64,000 bases of DNA from Salvia splendens. Taxonomy: Eukaryota; Streptophyta; Magnoliopsida; Lamiales; Lamiaceae. The DNA lies in contig NC_056038.1 in NCBI RefSeq assembly GCF_004379255.2, positions 10,330,729 to 10,394,728 on the forward strand, written 5' to 3'. Under the pieces are notes generated by a model, which made no database searches, was not told the origin of the DNA, and worked only from the letters and a program-made list of their open reading frames with translations. The position numbers and the translations under genes are program-made. Positions 47,301-60,009 of this stretch are shown here, one piece after another (within the stretch, counting starts at the first letter, position 1; every line of letters begins with the position of its first letter).

Positions 47301-49876
47301 TTTTAATCGGTCTGAAAAGTTCACCTTTTAAAACCAGGAGAACTAAGATAGATGCTGCATCTAACTCACTACTCAGCAGGATGCCTCCTTCATTAGGTCA
47401 ACTGTTCGATGCCCTCTCATTGAAGTGTGAACCGGGGGTTGGAGGGGTTTCGGAAATATGCATAGCTTCAGATCCTGTGAAAACATCCTTGGCACTACCT
47501 GTTGTTTTCCATGCACTAGATGATTTGATCCAGAATGTACGTGCTTGTAAAGAGTTGAAAAAAGAATCTCTTTCATGGCCACTTCTGAAGTTAAACAGAA
47601 TATGTTCTGGTTTCATACTTGCAAGTGGTGAGGAACTTCCTTTTGGAATAGTAAGTGACAATTTTCAACTTGTGCTTTTTTTAAATAAAGTTATTGTGTT
47701 CTAAATTACAAAACAAATTCATTTCCATGCTCTCAAACTCGATTATCATCATCGGCAATATTTCAGGCTACATCTGCATTTGATGGAACACGCTTGTCAA
47801 AGTTTGAAGAACCAAATGGTGCTACAGGTATTCAAGTATTTTCTTTAATGTAATTCTGATAGATGGAATCTTGGTTATCCAAGGGTTGTTATTTCAACAA
47901 AACTCTGTTCTGTAAAGATAATTGTTCTTACATTTCCTCCCAACCCTTAAAGGGGGAAAAAGTGTAATTAATAAGCAAAAGGTGTTTCTATCTCAAAATA
48001 AATTACTTACAAGGTAGACAGTATTAATATATATAAAAAATTCTTCATGCTTTGCAGGTATAAATTTCCTGTTTTTCAAATACAAAATAAATATGGAAAA
48101 TCTAACCTCTATGCTTGTCATTGTAATTGTCATCGATTGGCATGTAAGTCTAATCACAGTGTATGATTATTTGTTAATTACTTAACAGTCATTCTGTAAA
48201 AAAACTACAAGTTACTTGAAGGAGACATGCCAAACTTCACCATCTATTGTCCAGAATAGATGAGTTATGTAATGCACTCTTAGGTTCAGTTCAATACGTG
48301 AATGACAAAGGGTATCCTTGTTGCAAATAATTGAAGATTGAAAAGAGCGTCCACTTCCATGTCTGTAGCGAAGTTTATTTTATTGATTGTATCTCTGTAT
48401 TTAAAGGGAACTTTCCATAGTTAATGAAAAATAGGAACGTCCTCCTTTATTTGGGACTTGTTTTTTTTGTTTTCATTTTCAAGGTGCAGAGTATCTAGAA
48501 CTCAGCAAAAAGTCCTGTCAACTCAAAATTTAGAAGACTAATGACTATAATAATGGGTTCTATTTTCCTAATATGACAATTAGATTGATATAAACCATTG
48601 GCCTAATATGTTAAAAGTTCAATAAATCATAAAGCCTCATTATCTTTACCATTATATTGATATAAAAATGCTCTTAATTTCATCAACCTTTATGCATCAT
48701 GTTACACTGGCTTTGGTCTTCTAGGCTGTTGGATCATTTATAAGGTATTGGACAATCGGATGCATGAACTGGTTTCATATGAATTGATGTCAGCAAATGA
48801 TGCTCCAGAGAGAGATCCAATGGACTGGTATGACATCTATGAACTTTGTATTTTAAACAAGATCGCATGCCTATAGTTTGAATGTACTTTCTCTCAATGC
48901 TGCTGTTAACACTAGAAGATGCACCTCATCAGGTCTTGTAGAGATATGATTTGCTATAAGTGTCTGTTAGATAGATATCTTTTATTACAATCTGATTCTT
49001 GTGTTAGGCCTTCTCTTTGTTTATTTAATGAAACTTTATTGATTTCATGGATGTATAATTCTAAGGGAATTTTGGTTTCCTTGAGGACATTTGCATTGGC
49101 TGAAAATGTAGTAAACATAAGGGAATATAGTTCTTTGTTATGATGTATGATTGACTATACATTATACAACTTGAAGATTACTTTCTTGGATTTAAAAAGT
49201 AAATCAGTTTTGTTGGTTCTTTTTTCTTTTAATTTATTTCTCCAATCCATCAATAATTTTTTTGTTGATTGCTGATGACTCTTGTGGTGTTTGCAAGTTT
49301 TGAAATGCATTGAGCAATATTTGTATGGATAAAAGAGTGCAAAAATGTCATATGCAGCTTAAAAATGCATGACTTCACACGTGTGCTTAAATATATGCCA
49401 GTGATAATGTAGTGTTCACTTACATAATGTTTGGGATATTTATTCTCTTCAAGCTTTAGATAGCATTATATCACCCTAGGTTATGTGAAATCGGCCTTTT
49501 TTGTTGAATTCATGTCAAAATTCCTTGGGTAGAAGTTAAGTGGTTAATCCAATTATAATGATAGGATCCTTGAAGGAAGTGAAGATGGAGGCTCCACTTG
49601 GCTCATGTTGGACAAGCAAACCTCCGAGAAGTTTGATAAAAGATTCCAGCGAAAAACATTTGAAGTTGGATCACGGTCATTCTTGGCGAAAGCCTTCAGG
49701 TAAAATCTCGCTCGTAATCTTGCACCACAAAATCAATATCTGTAATTGAGTCCTGTAATTCATGGTATTGCAGGTTTAGGTTTCTAGCCGTACGAGATGC
49801 AAAATCAACTTCTCGGTTTCAAATTGGTAGTATTGATCTCTACGCGAGGACAAACACTGTTCCCAGCACGGAATAG
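41362..49876 (+). CDS. PNG1: Peptide:N-glycanase (cytosolic deglycosylation)
   Basis: Removes N-glycans from misfolded glycoproteins exported from the endoplasmic reticulum. Seventeen exons, all GT-AG and in phase: 41362-41439, 41534-41587, 41993-42160, 42627-42725, 42928-43014, 43651-43733, 44542-44655, 44755-44809, 44874-44960, 46386-46441, 46527-46586, 46712-46799, 46898-47650, 47767-47827, 48725-48827, 49565-49699, 49774-49876; 727 residues, as in plant PNG1. The start [19 protein letters not shown] is the family start. The transglutaminase-like core has zinc cysteines C197, C200, C229 and C232 and the triad Cys255 (RCGEWANCF), His282 (DFTDHVWTE) and Asp299 (HLDPCEG). A plant-specific middle part ([19 protein letters not shown]) and a C-terminal beta-sandwich-like part ([31 protein letters not shown]) follow. 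No break seen. Confidence 0.96.
43181..43346. mobile_element. Stowaway MITE in PNG1 intron 5
   Basis: ccttttgtcccaacgaagat after TA, and catctttgccgggatggagg at the right end. 166 bp. Confidence 0.7.
45405..45634. mobile_element. Stowaway MITE in PNG1 intron 9
   Basis: ctccgtccgtccc to gggacagagggag with TA on both sides; the whole 230 bp folds into one long hairpin (arms with aaatagttaaagcggagagg and its complement). It explains part of the length of this 1.4-kb intron. Confidence 0.88.
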
Positions 49877-51950
49877 AAATATAAATAAAGATACGCATGA
49901 GCTCTCTGATCAGAGGTTCTATATTTATGATCAGAAAATAAACCAAGATTCCCCCTGGGTGTGTGTAGATCGCTGTATTATAATCTGTATGGATATGGGT
50001 ATTATGAATTTATGATGATGTCAACATGTAACTGATTCTTTATTGTCTTATAGTACTAATTTGCACTCTGGTGTATCTTAAATATATTTGCAAGTATCAT
50101 GTTTCTTGAGTTCACTAATCTTAAACTCTTGGTAGGCTGAGAGGGGAAGCCTTCTTCCTATTCTCGAAATTTATTATTACTCCATATTAATTGTGTTTCT
50201 TTAAATTTTGGGCAGGGTGGGATATGAGTTTGAGTAGAAGTAGGTTGGACTAGGAATAAGAAGTTGAACTTGTGTCTTTATTTTAAGTATATGGAATATG
50301 TAACTTCGTTTAAACAAGGATAAACATTGAGAAAATTAGGGGTACTTGCTAAATTTTACTCGTTCGCAAAACGTTTACTTTGCCTTTCAGGCCATGGATA
50401 ACAAAAGAATATAATCAAATGCAAACTCTAAATATTGTACAAATTTCAAACTATGATCCGGATCGTTAAAAAATATCATCAGCTTACAAAATAATAGCAA
50501 TAGAAAATATCAACACAGTGTCAACGGTAAACACCTTGTTGACATTGGATTGATATTGTGTTGCAAAATATTGAAATTTTACACTGTGTTGATATTGTGT
50601 TGACGTTGTGTTGAAAAGTTTAGAATTTGTATAATATATAAGTTTACATTTTATCACTACCATGGATAACAAACTAGTAGTATTTCGCAGTGTGAAAAAC
50701 TCAAAAATTATTTTAAGAGGTGAACTATATTGGCCTTTATGTTTGTGAGGAAAGTATTATTGTTGTGATTATAATTTCTGATAATATGATTTCCAATAGA
50801 TATTATCATATATTAAGAAATATGAAGAAAAGTTATTAGGAATTTTTAATCAGTCAAATTCAATTAATTAATTGATATAATAATTGAAGTAAGACTTTTT
50901 GTTAACTTTTTAATTGATAAAACAATAATAGTAATAGTAGTAATAATAATAATAATAACAACAATATACATAATTTTAAGACTATAATAAGATCTACTAC
51001 TTAATACACCTATATTAATTGAGAAAATACTAATAACAATCATTAATATTCTTGTTCCTTTACATAAATATTCATATTTTTGAAAAAAAAATACAATTAG
51101 AAAGAGAAAATATGAAAAAAATAAATAATTATGGTAAGCACGATTAGAATTAGAGTTGAAATAGTGAAATATAGAATTAATAGCTGTAAGCTCATATAAA
51201 TCGATCCAGGGTTGGGCTGTGTAGGGTTTACAGTCTAGTTGGAGTTCACTTTAAGCATAGAATCCAGTCCAAGCCCACTTCATTTAACTAGTGCCCAGCC
51301 CGAATAACAAGTCCAGAAATCTCGACACAAGAATTAAACCTTATTATCCCAAGTTTGGTCGTATTTATTATGTGACAAAAGTCGTGCCGGTGTTGTAATT
51401 TTTCCAAAAAATAATCAATCATATATGCAAGTGTACATCTTCATCAAAATAAATTATGAATGAATGAATTCAACTAATCAATTGAAGGAAAAGTAAAAGA
51501 TGAAGTTCCTAGATCTAAACTTTTTTCTTTTTGCTTTTTTCTTAATTTGACTCTCTCTCTCTCTAAACATCAAATTGTGAGAAAACATCCATCGATCTTA
51601 ACTTCATCTGCAACGTACATACAACAGCCAATAAAAAGAGACAAACGCAGTTAAAGCTTGAAAGCAACTAAAGAGAAATACCCTTTTGGCGCCCTGCTGC
51701 TCAGACACATATTCACTTTAGGTTTCAGCACCACATGGTCGTAGCTGTGACACCACCATGGATAGGGAACTGGATTTACAAATCAATGCAAGAAATTCAA
51801 CATCCCGTGTCCAAGAATATTGCAAAACTTCTATGATATACAAACAACAGGTGCTTCGTGACTCGGCTCAATTAGCACGGGTAGAGATCGCCCTGCTCTT
51901 TTTTCCAATAACCCGGTTCGCTAACATGCATCTCTCAGGCTGAGCACATC
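49877..51950. other. Intergenic region between two convergent genes
   Basis: Carries the 3' UTRs of PNG1 and ARPC2A. A probable MITE at 50410-50660 has inverted ends (aaatgcaaactctaaatatt; ataagtttacattttatc), with gttgatattgtgttgac repeats inside. Otherwise AT-rich; no gene seen. Confidence 0.5.
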
Positions 51951-54900
51951 TCACTTTGCATTGGAGTTGCTCCGTCTGTCCTTGATACTCTGTATAGGTA
52001 ATAACGTTATACGAGTTGGAACTCAATTAGCACACTACTGGAGAGAAAACCAGGGTGGATTATATACGTGCCCCATGTCATATTAGTTGTTTGAAGGATC
52101 TACATACCAGTCTTTTGAAGGATCTAGCCTGTTCGGTATTCTTAGCTTTCTCTGAATCTGGTTTGGCACGATCTAGAGCCTGAATCACATAGAGATGCAA
52201 AACTTAGAATGAGATACAAACCACACAAGTTTTGGCAGATATGCCAACGATCATTTCCCTATGCATACTAAAGCAAGAAGCAACGACAGAAAACAATGTT
52301 AGACTGACATGGTTAACTACTTTAACAGTGTAAAAATGATGCAAGATGCAACTGCACTCGAGTTCTAAAACATAATTCCTTTCTTCACGTAAGCATGTGA
52401 TCTTTGTAAGTTGATGTTGAAGTTAGGACAGCTGCCAGCTAGGTGAGATTGGATTTTCATTTTTCATGCAGATTTTCTATCATTTTTAATTTCATTATCT
52501 GTGTAAGAATAACCATAGCCCTAGTGGATTCAACTTAGTTAACCCCAGAACTTTACAGAGGGAGTAATAATTTAATCATAGTACTATTGCTCAACATCAG
52601 AACTCATTCCAACTAAAAGTATCTAAGGTCAGGGCAGATAGAGGTTGTCATATCTAAACTGAGTGCATAATTTGACAGACAGAGACCATGTACAGAGAAC
52701 GGAGCCTAAACAGGCTATCTGCCCTTTCTAGAAGGACCATTACATGATAACTCTTTTTCAGATTGAAGGATTATACATTACAAGGTTAACATCTCCTGTA
52801 CATTTACACAATGCTGATTAAAGTAAACTACTCATGCATGTAAGCCCCTCAAGTTATAACCAACAGAAGTTTAATTCCATCATGATCCATTAACTGAGAT
52901 ACAAAATGCCCCATGGAAGATCCAAAAAAACACATAATAATCATATTCCAGTTATACACATACTGTTGTGAAGATCTATATATCTCATTTGGACTTTCTT
53001 CAAATCACTATGTTATAAGAGAATTTTTTGGGTGTCTGCATGGAAATTAAGGTATTATTATGAAATGTGAACCAAAATTTAAGTCAAAACAAAGCTGAAT
53101 TCTTTGATGCCTAATTGCTTTGTGCCTGTTTGCTATTTAGTTTAGCAGCTGATAACTGATAAGCAAAGCTCGGTATGAGAAACCCAGCAATGAAATCATA
53201 CATCGAATTAAAAACAGATCAAGAAGCAAAATAACATTACTAACCTCTATCAATGTTTCCACCCGACGTCTCATCCTTGTGTGCATGAAACCTTCCGAAC
53301 ACTGCATGAACAGGCAGAGTCCCAAAGATTGCATGGTAAGACCAAGTTGCTAAAGATAAAGTACATTCTACAGTGTCATTCTCTCATGCATATTCTCCAG
53401 ACCAAACTTCTAGGGACTATCAACTATATCAATGGTTATTTGTTTTGCTTAATCTCAAATAAAATTCTTTTGGCAACTTACATTCAGAAGATTGGCAAAA
53501 GACTTACCTTCATGCTCCATAGAACTTGAATCTATTGCAATTTAGGTTAATCGTTGTAATACATCCCTTTCATAAAAAAAATCCTACTCCAGTATACTAT
53601 ATTAATGTAAAATGTAGACGTTTTGAACTGTCATATTTACTGAAATCAAGTTCAACCCCCATATCAAAAAATTAGGAGATGGACAAAAATGATACTTACT
53701 TCAGTATCAATACATGATAATTTCAGTTGGTGATCAATTCAATGCAGAGGTTGATATGGAGCCTAAGTACTAACTGCAACATTAAGCACTTTTACCCCCA
53801 CAATACTTTGTTTAGTTACATGGAGATTCTTTTATAGGCATGGCCTTCAAACTAGATTACTAAGGGCCACATATCCTAATATCACCATACTTACGCCGTT
53901 ACGCACATAATTAACCGCTTGGACTGAAGAGCATGATATGCAAGAACAAAGCTAAATCATAAGTGTACATGTGTGTTGGCCTAGTGGTAGAGTGGAAAAT
54001 GTCCGAGGCCAAAGGTTTCAGATTCGAGTACACCGTGAAGCTGCTTTTTAAAACTTCTGCTTTTATCCACCAAAAAAAACTAAATCATAACTCCCTAAGG
54101 AGGTGTTCATATGATGATTGTCTCTAAAATACGAAGAAAAAATTGTGCCCTGGAGGAGAGGAGCATGTGTTTTGATAAAAATGCAGAATTTAGGAATAGA
54201 AAACTGTAAACTTTTGGGCAGAGACATGATCATTTCCCACTATCTTGGCTTCAAAAGAATTTCTAGATCATAAGGCAATGCCAAATTAGAAGAAATAATT
54301 GAAACTATAAAGGGAATGTATCAGATTGAATTATGATGATTTTTCAACTTATCAAGGAGAATATCATTCTCCTGGACGGAGATTCTAAAGGAGAATATTA
54401 GGACTCACGACTCAACAAGAGAGCTAAAATAGTTAAGTGGAGAATGAACTGCTTTACGAAGAGAATGAGGTAGTGATGGAAGTCTGGTTAGCCATGCAGA
54501 AAGAACACCAAAGTTTGTGATGACATGCCTCAAAATAATCTGTAAACCAAGGAATGGAGATGGCAGCACATGAAAACACCAATTTGGAACAACAGAAATA
54601 AAATCTTGTTGAAGGGTTTAGGAGAGTATTTTTTTTACTTTTTAACACTTGACTTGAATATTGCAATCAGGCAAATGACATGACCCCTAAGACGTAAACA
54701 GACAAATACCCAAAGTTCAAGGAACACACTTCAGAAAACTATTTTCGGACAATTTATTTTTGATGTTTTGCACTAATAAGATAATAATTTTCTCTTTAAT
54801 ATCAAATTCTGATATCAGGGACCAACTAGCTAAAATTTCTATGAATAAATAATTTTTAAAAAGTTGGGAGATAAAGGAAACTTCTTTTTGAAGTGGCTAT

Positions 54901-57900
54901 ATATGTGAGTTACCACAATACTTTAATCTTCCCACCTAGCTAATATGTTTCAAAACCCATCCACTCATTTTTTTATTCAATTTTATTGGATTTCATGTGG
55001 AGTAATATTTTCTTTTTCAGGCTAGTCCTTCAGCAGAAAATACAATCTCCTCTAGCATGATAGTCATAAGAAACTAAGTAACCTCAAATTAGTAATTAGA
55101 ACTTGTGGAATGCCTAGCTTCTCACCTTGACGTGATAGCTGACATAAGCATGAAATGTCGATAAACTCCAAACGGTTCTGTCCAGCTTTCTGTTTTCCAC
55201 ATGGCGAGGAAAAATAACTGTTCAACAGGTATATATATGAGATCCCCATAAAACAGAAAATTAGAATATATATCAACTCGAGACAAAGAAATTACCAAAG
55301 CTGACAAATCCAGCATTTGCTGATAATGCTTCATCTGGACAACCTTCCAACTCCTTAGGGGGAGAAGATGACCACAGACAAGGAGGGGCGTTATTAAGTC
55401 CAGCGGTTCTCCTTGCTTCGACAAACTCCTGAATGTTTGCTAAATTATGGGTGAGCTGAAAGAACATAATTCCTAAGCTAGCTAGCATGAGAACCTTCTT
55501 AGGGGATATTTTCCAATCAAGCAACTAAGCATTTTAAATACATACACCCAAACATAATATAGAAAAAGGGTACATCAAGAAATTCCTTTCCTATCCAGAA
55601 AGAAAAAAAACCAAATTAACTTTATTGTGGTAATATAAACATATAAATGAGAACTCGATAGAATTTCCATCAATTTTCATGCAAATGAAAACAGAAGATT
55701 TCATACTTTTGTGTCCCTGATATATAACAGTTTACTCGAATATTAGTTGGGCATAAGCCTCTATCTAAAAATGCAACTTCCAACCAATGAAAAACTACAA
55801 AGAGAGGAGAAAAACAAAGGTTTTACATTAACAACATGAGTATGTAAGATGTCAGTTCTATTCCAATCATCAATCATTCCAGAGGCCAGAGGAAAAGTTG
55901 CATATTGACAGTAAGAAGAAAGCAAAGAAGGTGAAACTGGAAAAGATGCATGGAAGAATATATTCCCAGTGTCAAACCATGTACCTGAAGGAAAGAAGTG
56001 GCGAGAACTGTATCTATGGAATCCTTGAATCGCATGGGGGAAATCACAGTTACCTTATCCGCCTGCAAAAAAATCATATGTTACTCAGGTCTCTTCTTGC
56101 TAACATATGTCTCATTACATTTAAGCACCTAAATATCACACGAGCTAGAACAGCTCCTAAGATAGCTCCAGTATGGTTTGAAATTGCATGTTTTGGTAAT
56201 CAATATGTGTTACTGAAATATGTGCAGATAAACAAGTATGTCATAGACTCATAGCTGAGGTCAAACCAAAACATGCAAAAGTTTCCATGACAATGAGCTC
56301 AAACTGATAACCATCAAATATACTATTCAACTGAGTAAAACAATCAAATCAAAAGAGGTTCAGAAAATTGACCTGAGGAAAAACAAAAAATGATTCATTT
56401 GGCCAATGCACAAGTGAAATAATCTTGTTTAAGTCAGACTTTACACCCCTCGAGAGTAGTTGCTTAAATACCGCTCTCAATGGCGCACCCTGTACTAGTT
56501 CTCTTACAGAAGCGATCTTTACCAGGAATACTTGCTTATGGTCTACAGAAAATTAGCAGACACATCAGATGAAAAACGCAGTGTACAAAATAAAAACACA
56601 TATGTTATATGTATGCCTATAGTAGATCCATTAGAACATTTTTAAAAGTGGAGGACACTAGCAATTATGAATATGTGTTCACCAAAATTAATCAAAATTC
56701 ATGGACAAGAATCTTAGATATCAATATGCAAGAAATTTATAGAAATTTTAAGATGCACAGTAACTTAAACAAAACAATAGCTCCTCAGATGAATAGCACA
56801 AATCTAGTGACCCTTCTGACAGAGCAGGAAATAAGGATTTGGTCAAAAATAGGAAAAACATGTTACGGTAGTCATTATAATCCACCTGTTACGGTAGATG
56901 GAACAATTCTAAATTGAAATTTGAAAAAATAACAACTCCAACTTCAACTTAGTCCTCAAGACAGAACAAGGACCTGGAAGAATCAAATTCAATCCAAAAT
57001 TCTTCGTAAATGGCTTATAACATTAATTTCTTAAATTACAGCACTAAGAAGTCTGTCTTCTCCAAAAACCAAAAACAATATAAAATAACTTCTTTCTCTA
57101 TATGTGACGATTCTTTCTGTCATATTTTTCTGAATGTTGGAATCTTTCTGTCATATCTTTCTTTATATGGGACACAATGCATTGAAACCTTTCTCTAGAA
57201 GTAAAACTCACATCTTAGAACCCCTTTCTAGTTTGTAAAGAAATGTCACTTTATGTATCTCATCCCAATAAGTTCACATCTTAGACTACTTTATCAACCG
57301 ATAATAGTTTTTCATTGGAACGGTCACTAAAGAAGACTGAAAAGGCATTGACCGATAAACTGGTGAAATTATCAAGAACTATTGTCATGGGTCATATCAC
57401 CTTCCACACAGCAACTTCCCCCATGACCGATCTAATAAAAAACAATTATATTATAGTTTCAGTGTCTATGCATAGGCCAGAGCACAGTGGCATGTTATAT
57501 ATTATGCCATTTCTATACTACCAATATCATCCATGATCCGAGATAGTGATGCTTTAATAATTGAGCATGCTCCTTCTGACCCACTATATTGCAGATATAT
57601 CCACACCAATGTGCTCAGTATTAAGTACAAAGTCTACTGAGAAGCATCATAAGTTCATAATATACTAACTATGCTAAAGTATGATGCCAAAGCTGTGCTC
57701 ACTAGAATCTTAGCCAGACCACTTGGTGAAGTTAATAGAAATTACCATCTGGCATCTAGCTTCATTTACTTAATAAAATTTGTGTACAAAGCAATCACAC
57801 AGGAATCCTTTCCATCTTGTGAGCTAGTCGATCAAATTTTTCAGCTTCTAACAAATCTTAGGAAACACCAAAACACATGATCTTTATAAATTCAAATAAA

Positions 57901-59276
57901 GTACCACGTCTACGGAAGTTCTTAAACAATAGTACAAGACAAGTTAAAAGTTAGAGATGGAGAAAACAAACAAATGGAAATAACAAGGGATAGAAGTCAA
58001 GGGAAAAAACTCCAAAGAGACCAAACAACAGGTTTCAAATACATAAAGGTAGCTACATGGAAGCTCATTAAGAATAACTTAAAAAGGGAAACTCACTAGA
58101 CCTTCATCTGGTGGAAGCTTGGACAGGTTCAGTTTCACTGTAAGATTATAACCATCCCTTGGGGGATCAAGAACTTGTAGAACCACACCATATGCTGCCT
58201 TTATAGCTTCTATAGCCCCTTGAGGAAGTCCTCCAAAAAATACAGTTTCTGGAGGTGATGCGGGTAAAGATAGTGATAATAGGAGGAGATTTGGATTCTT
58301 TACAGTTGCCTGCAAAGAAAAAATGAAGTAAATAAAATAAGAATAGAAAATCAATATGGAAACACTACAGGTCTATTATGTTGATGAAGGCAATGATTTT
58401 GGAAATATAATAATCCAAACAAGACATGTAATTATCAACAATCTAAAAACTTAAAATTGATAGAAACAGTTTCTATCAGTAGATTATGTAGATGAAGGCA
58501 ATGATTTCGGAAAACGTCTAGAAGTATATGCATCACCTGAATATGGTAGCGGACATCATCAAACTCAACCCACTGGCAGTCTAATTCAACTCCTTTATCA
58601 AGACTGAAAAATAGTATAACAGAAGCGAAGAAATAAATAAGTATCTTGATAGTGAAGTCGTGTTACACTTGTACAATATTTCGTCGTGTTACACTTGTAC
58701 AATATTTCAGAACAACATTAACAAAGTTAAGGGTTTGACCCACACGAAACACAACAGAATGGTATTAACAATTAATATCACCAACAATCAAAGTAGAGAA
58801 GAAGTGTAACTAGGATATCAGATTGAATCAATAACACGCAAGATCTAAATGAGCTAGTGCAATTCCTAATAAATACCCAGTAAGAATTAACTAGACTAAC
58901 CAGATCTGCATTGTGTAATTGTCCATGGTTTGACATGTACATATAATTCAAAATGGACAACTTTTAAGAGATCCAAGGCTTTATCAGAAATTATTATGAC
59001 AATACCTTGGCATCACTAAAAAATCTCATCTTAGAAGTAGATAACATTCTATTGCTGCAAATAAAATGAAAACTAACTCTCTTGACATATATATGGAAAT
59101 TTGATCATAAGAGCCACCCAGTCCACAACTGTATAGGTGAATGAGAGAACTAAAAAAAAGACAGAAAACAAAAGAATCAATTTCAACTCTAACGGGGAAA
59201 AGATAAAAACATACTTCTTAACCCGAGTAGACAAGACTTGCAGGAGATATCTGCAGGGCGACTGCAACAGGATCAT
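51951..59276 (-). CDS. ARPC2A: Arp2/3 complex subunit 2A
   Basis: ARPC2 and ARPC4 form the core of the seven-subunit Arp2/3 complex, which nucleates branched actin in the cytoplasm; loss of the Arabidopsis gene gives distorted trichomes. Ten GT-AG exons in phase: 59276-59215, 58603-58537, 58309-58102, 56542-56373, 56062-55985, 55428-55296, 55217-55126, 53301-53245, 52179-52108, 51989-51951; 325 residues, close to the usual plant length. Signatures in order: MILLQSPCRYLLQVL start, GVELDCQWVEFDDVRYH, VKNPNLLLLSLSLP, GAIEAIKAAYG, RFKDSIDTVLATSFLQEF, ALSANAGFVSF, STFHAYVSYHVK and FMHTRMRRRVETLIE. A basic SIKDRRSNSNAK tail ends it. The start is that of the family; the upstream in-frame Met at 59330 lies in the 5' UTR. 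Intron 7 (1.8 kb) holds a SINE. No break seen. Confidence 0.95.
53963..54079 (+). mobile_element. tRNA-derived SINE with 11-bp target duplication
   Basis: RNA polymerase III boxes: A box tggcctagtggtagagtgg (53977-53995), B box ggtttcagattcgagtac (54014-54031). It ends in a short A run (54072-54079). ctaaatcataa flanks it on both sides (53952-53962, 54080-54090). At 117 bp it is a short copy. It lies in ARPC2A intron 7, antisense to the gene. Confidence 0.85.
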
Positions 59277-60009
59277 CGATTTGTAACAGCTAATCCCAAT
59301 CCTTTGTGAGGTTAGGCAGTTTGAAAACACTCACGGATCTCAATAATTCAAAGATTTATGCTGAAATGAAAATCAATCCAATAAAATTATGTTAAAAATG
59401 TTTAATATACGCAATCCCGAAAGAAATTAAACAAATCTCATTGACATAGCGTGCGTGAATATTCAATTTTGCAATAGAAATTACAGCATGAATTTTGAAG
59501 ACACCGAATAGTCGAGATATCTTAATTGCGAAATGAGTACCGAGATCGAAAGTGGCGAGAGTTCAGAGGAATAGAGAGAAAAAGCGCGAGGTGGCAAGGG
59601 ATCGGCATCGTACTGTGCTCAAATATGATATAAGTATATAATTCGGGAGAGAGAGATGAGATACTCTCGAAGTCTATGTTTGTACTGAATTCCCTTCTGA
59701 GAGGAAAACGTTGAATTGAATTAAAGGTGGAGAAAGGAGTAAGAATCAATGTGTACCTCCATCGCACACAGACTAATGAGCATTCTAGCGTGTCTCGCTT
59801 AGAACCTCCTCTCCTCCTCCGGGGACAGAGGTGGAAGCGCCGGCGAGGGAGACGGTGGAGATCAGCCGAAGAGACGGTCGCTAAGGATTCAGAATGTGAG
59901 GGCGGAACAATATTTGTCTATTTCTTAATATTGATTAATGCAATTATGTCTTTTAATGGGTGTAAATGATATTGATAGCCTATGTTATAATCTCCCTATC
60001 TGAATTAAA
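59277..60009 (-). promoter_or_regulatory. 5' UTR and promoter region of ARPC2A
   Basis: Minus-strand upstream region. A GC-rich CT/GA block at about 59800-59880 is probably near the transcription start, which would place an intron in the 5' UTR. The exact start cannot be fixed from the sequence. Short open frames on either strand are not supported. Confidence 0.4.

Noticed and set aside
53963..54050. A functional tRNA gene
   Set aside because: A and B boxes are present but no full cloverleaf, and the flanking duplication plus A-tail identify it as a SINE.
59727..59969. Plus-strand frame rich in arginine
   Set aside because: Antisense to the probable 5' UTR of ARPC2A; low-complexity GGA/CGG sequence.
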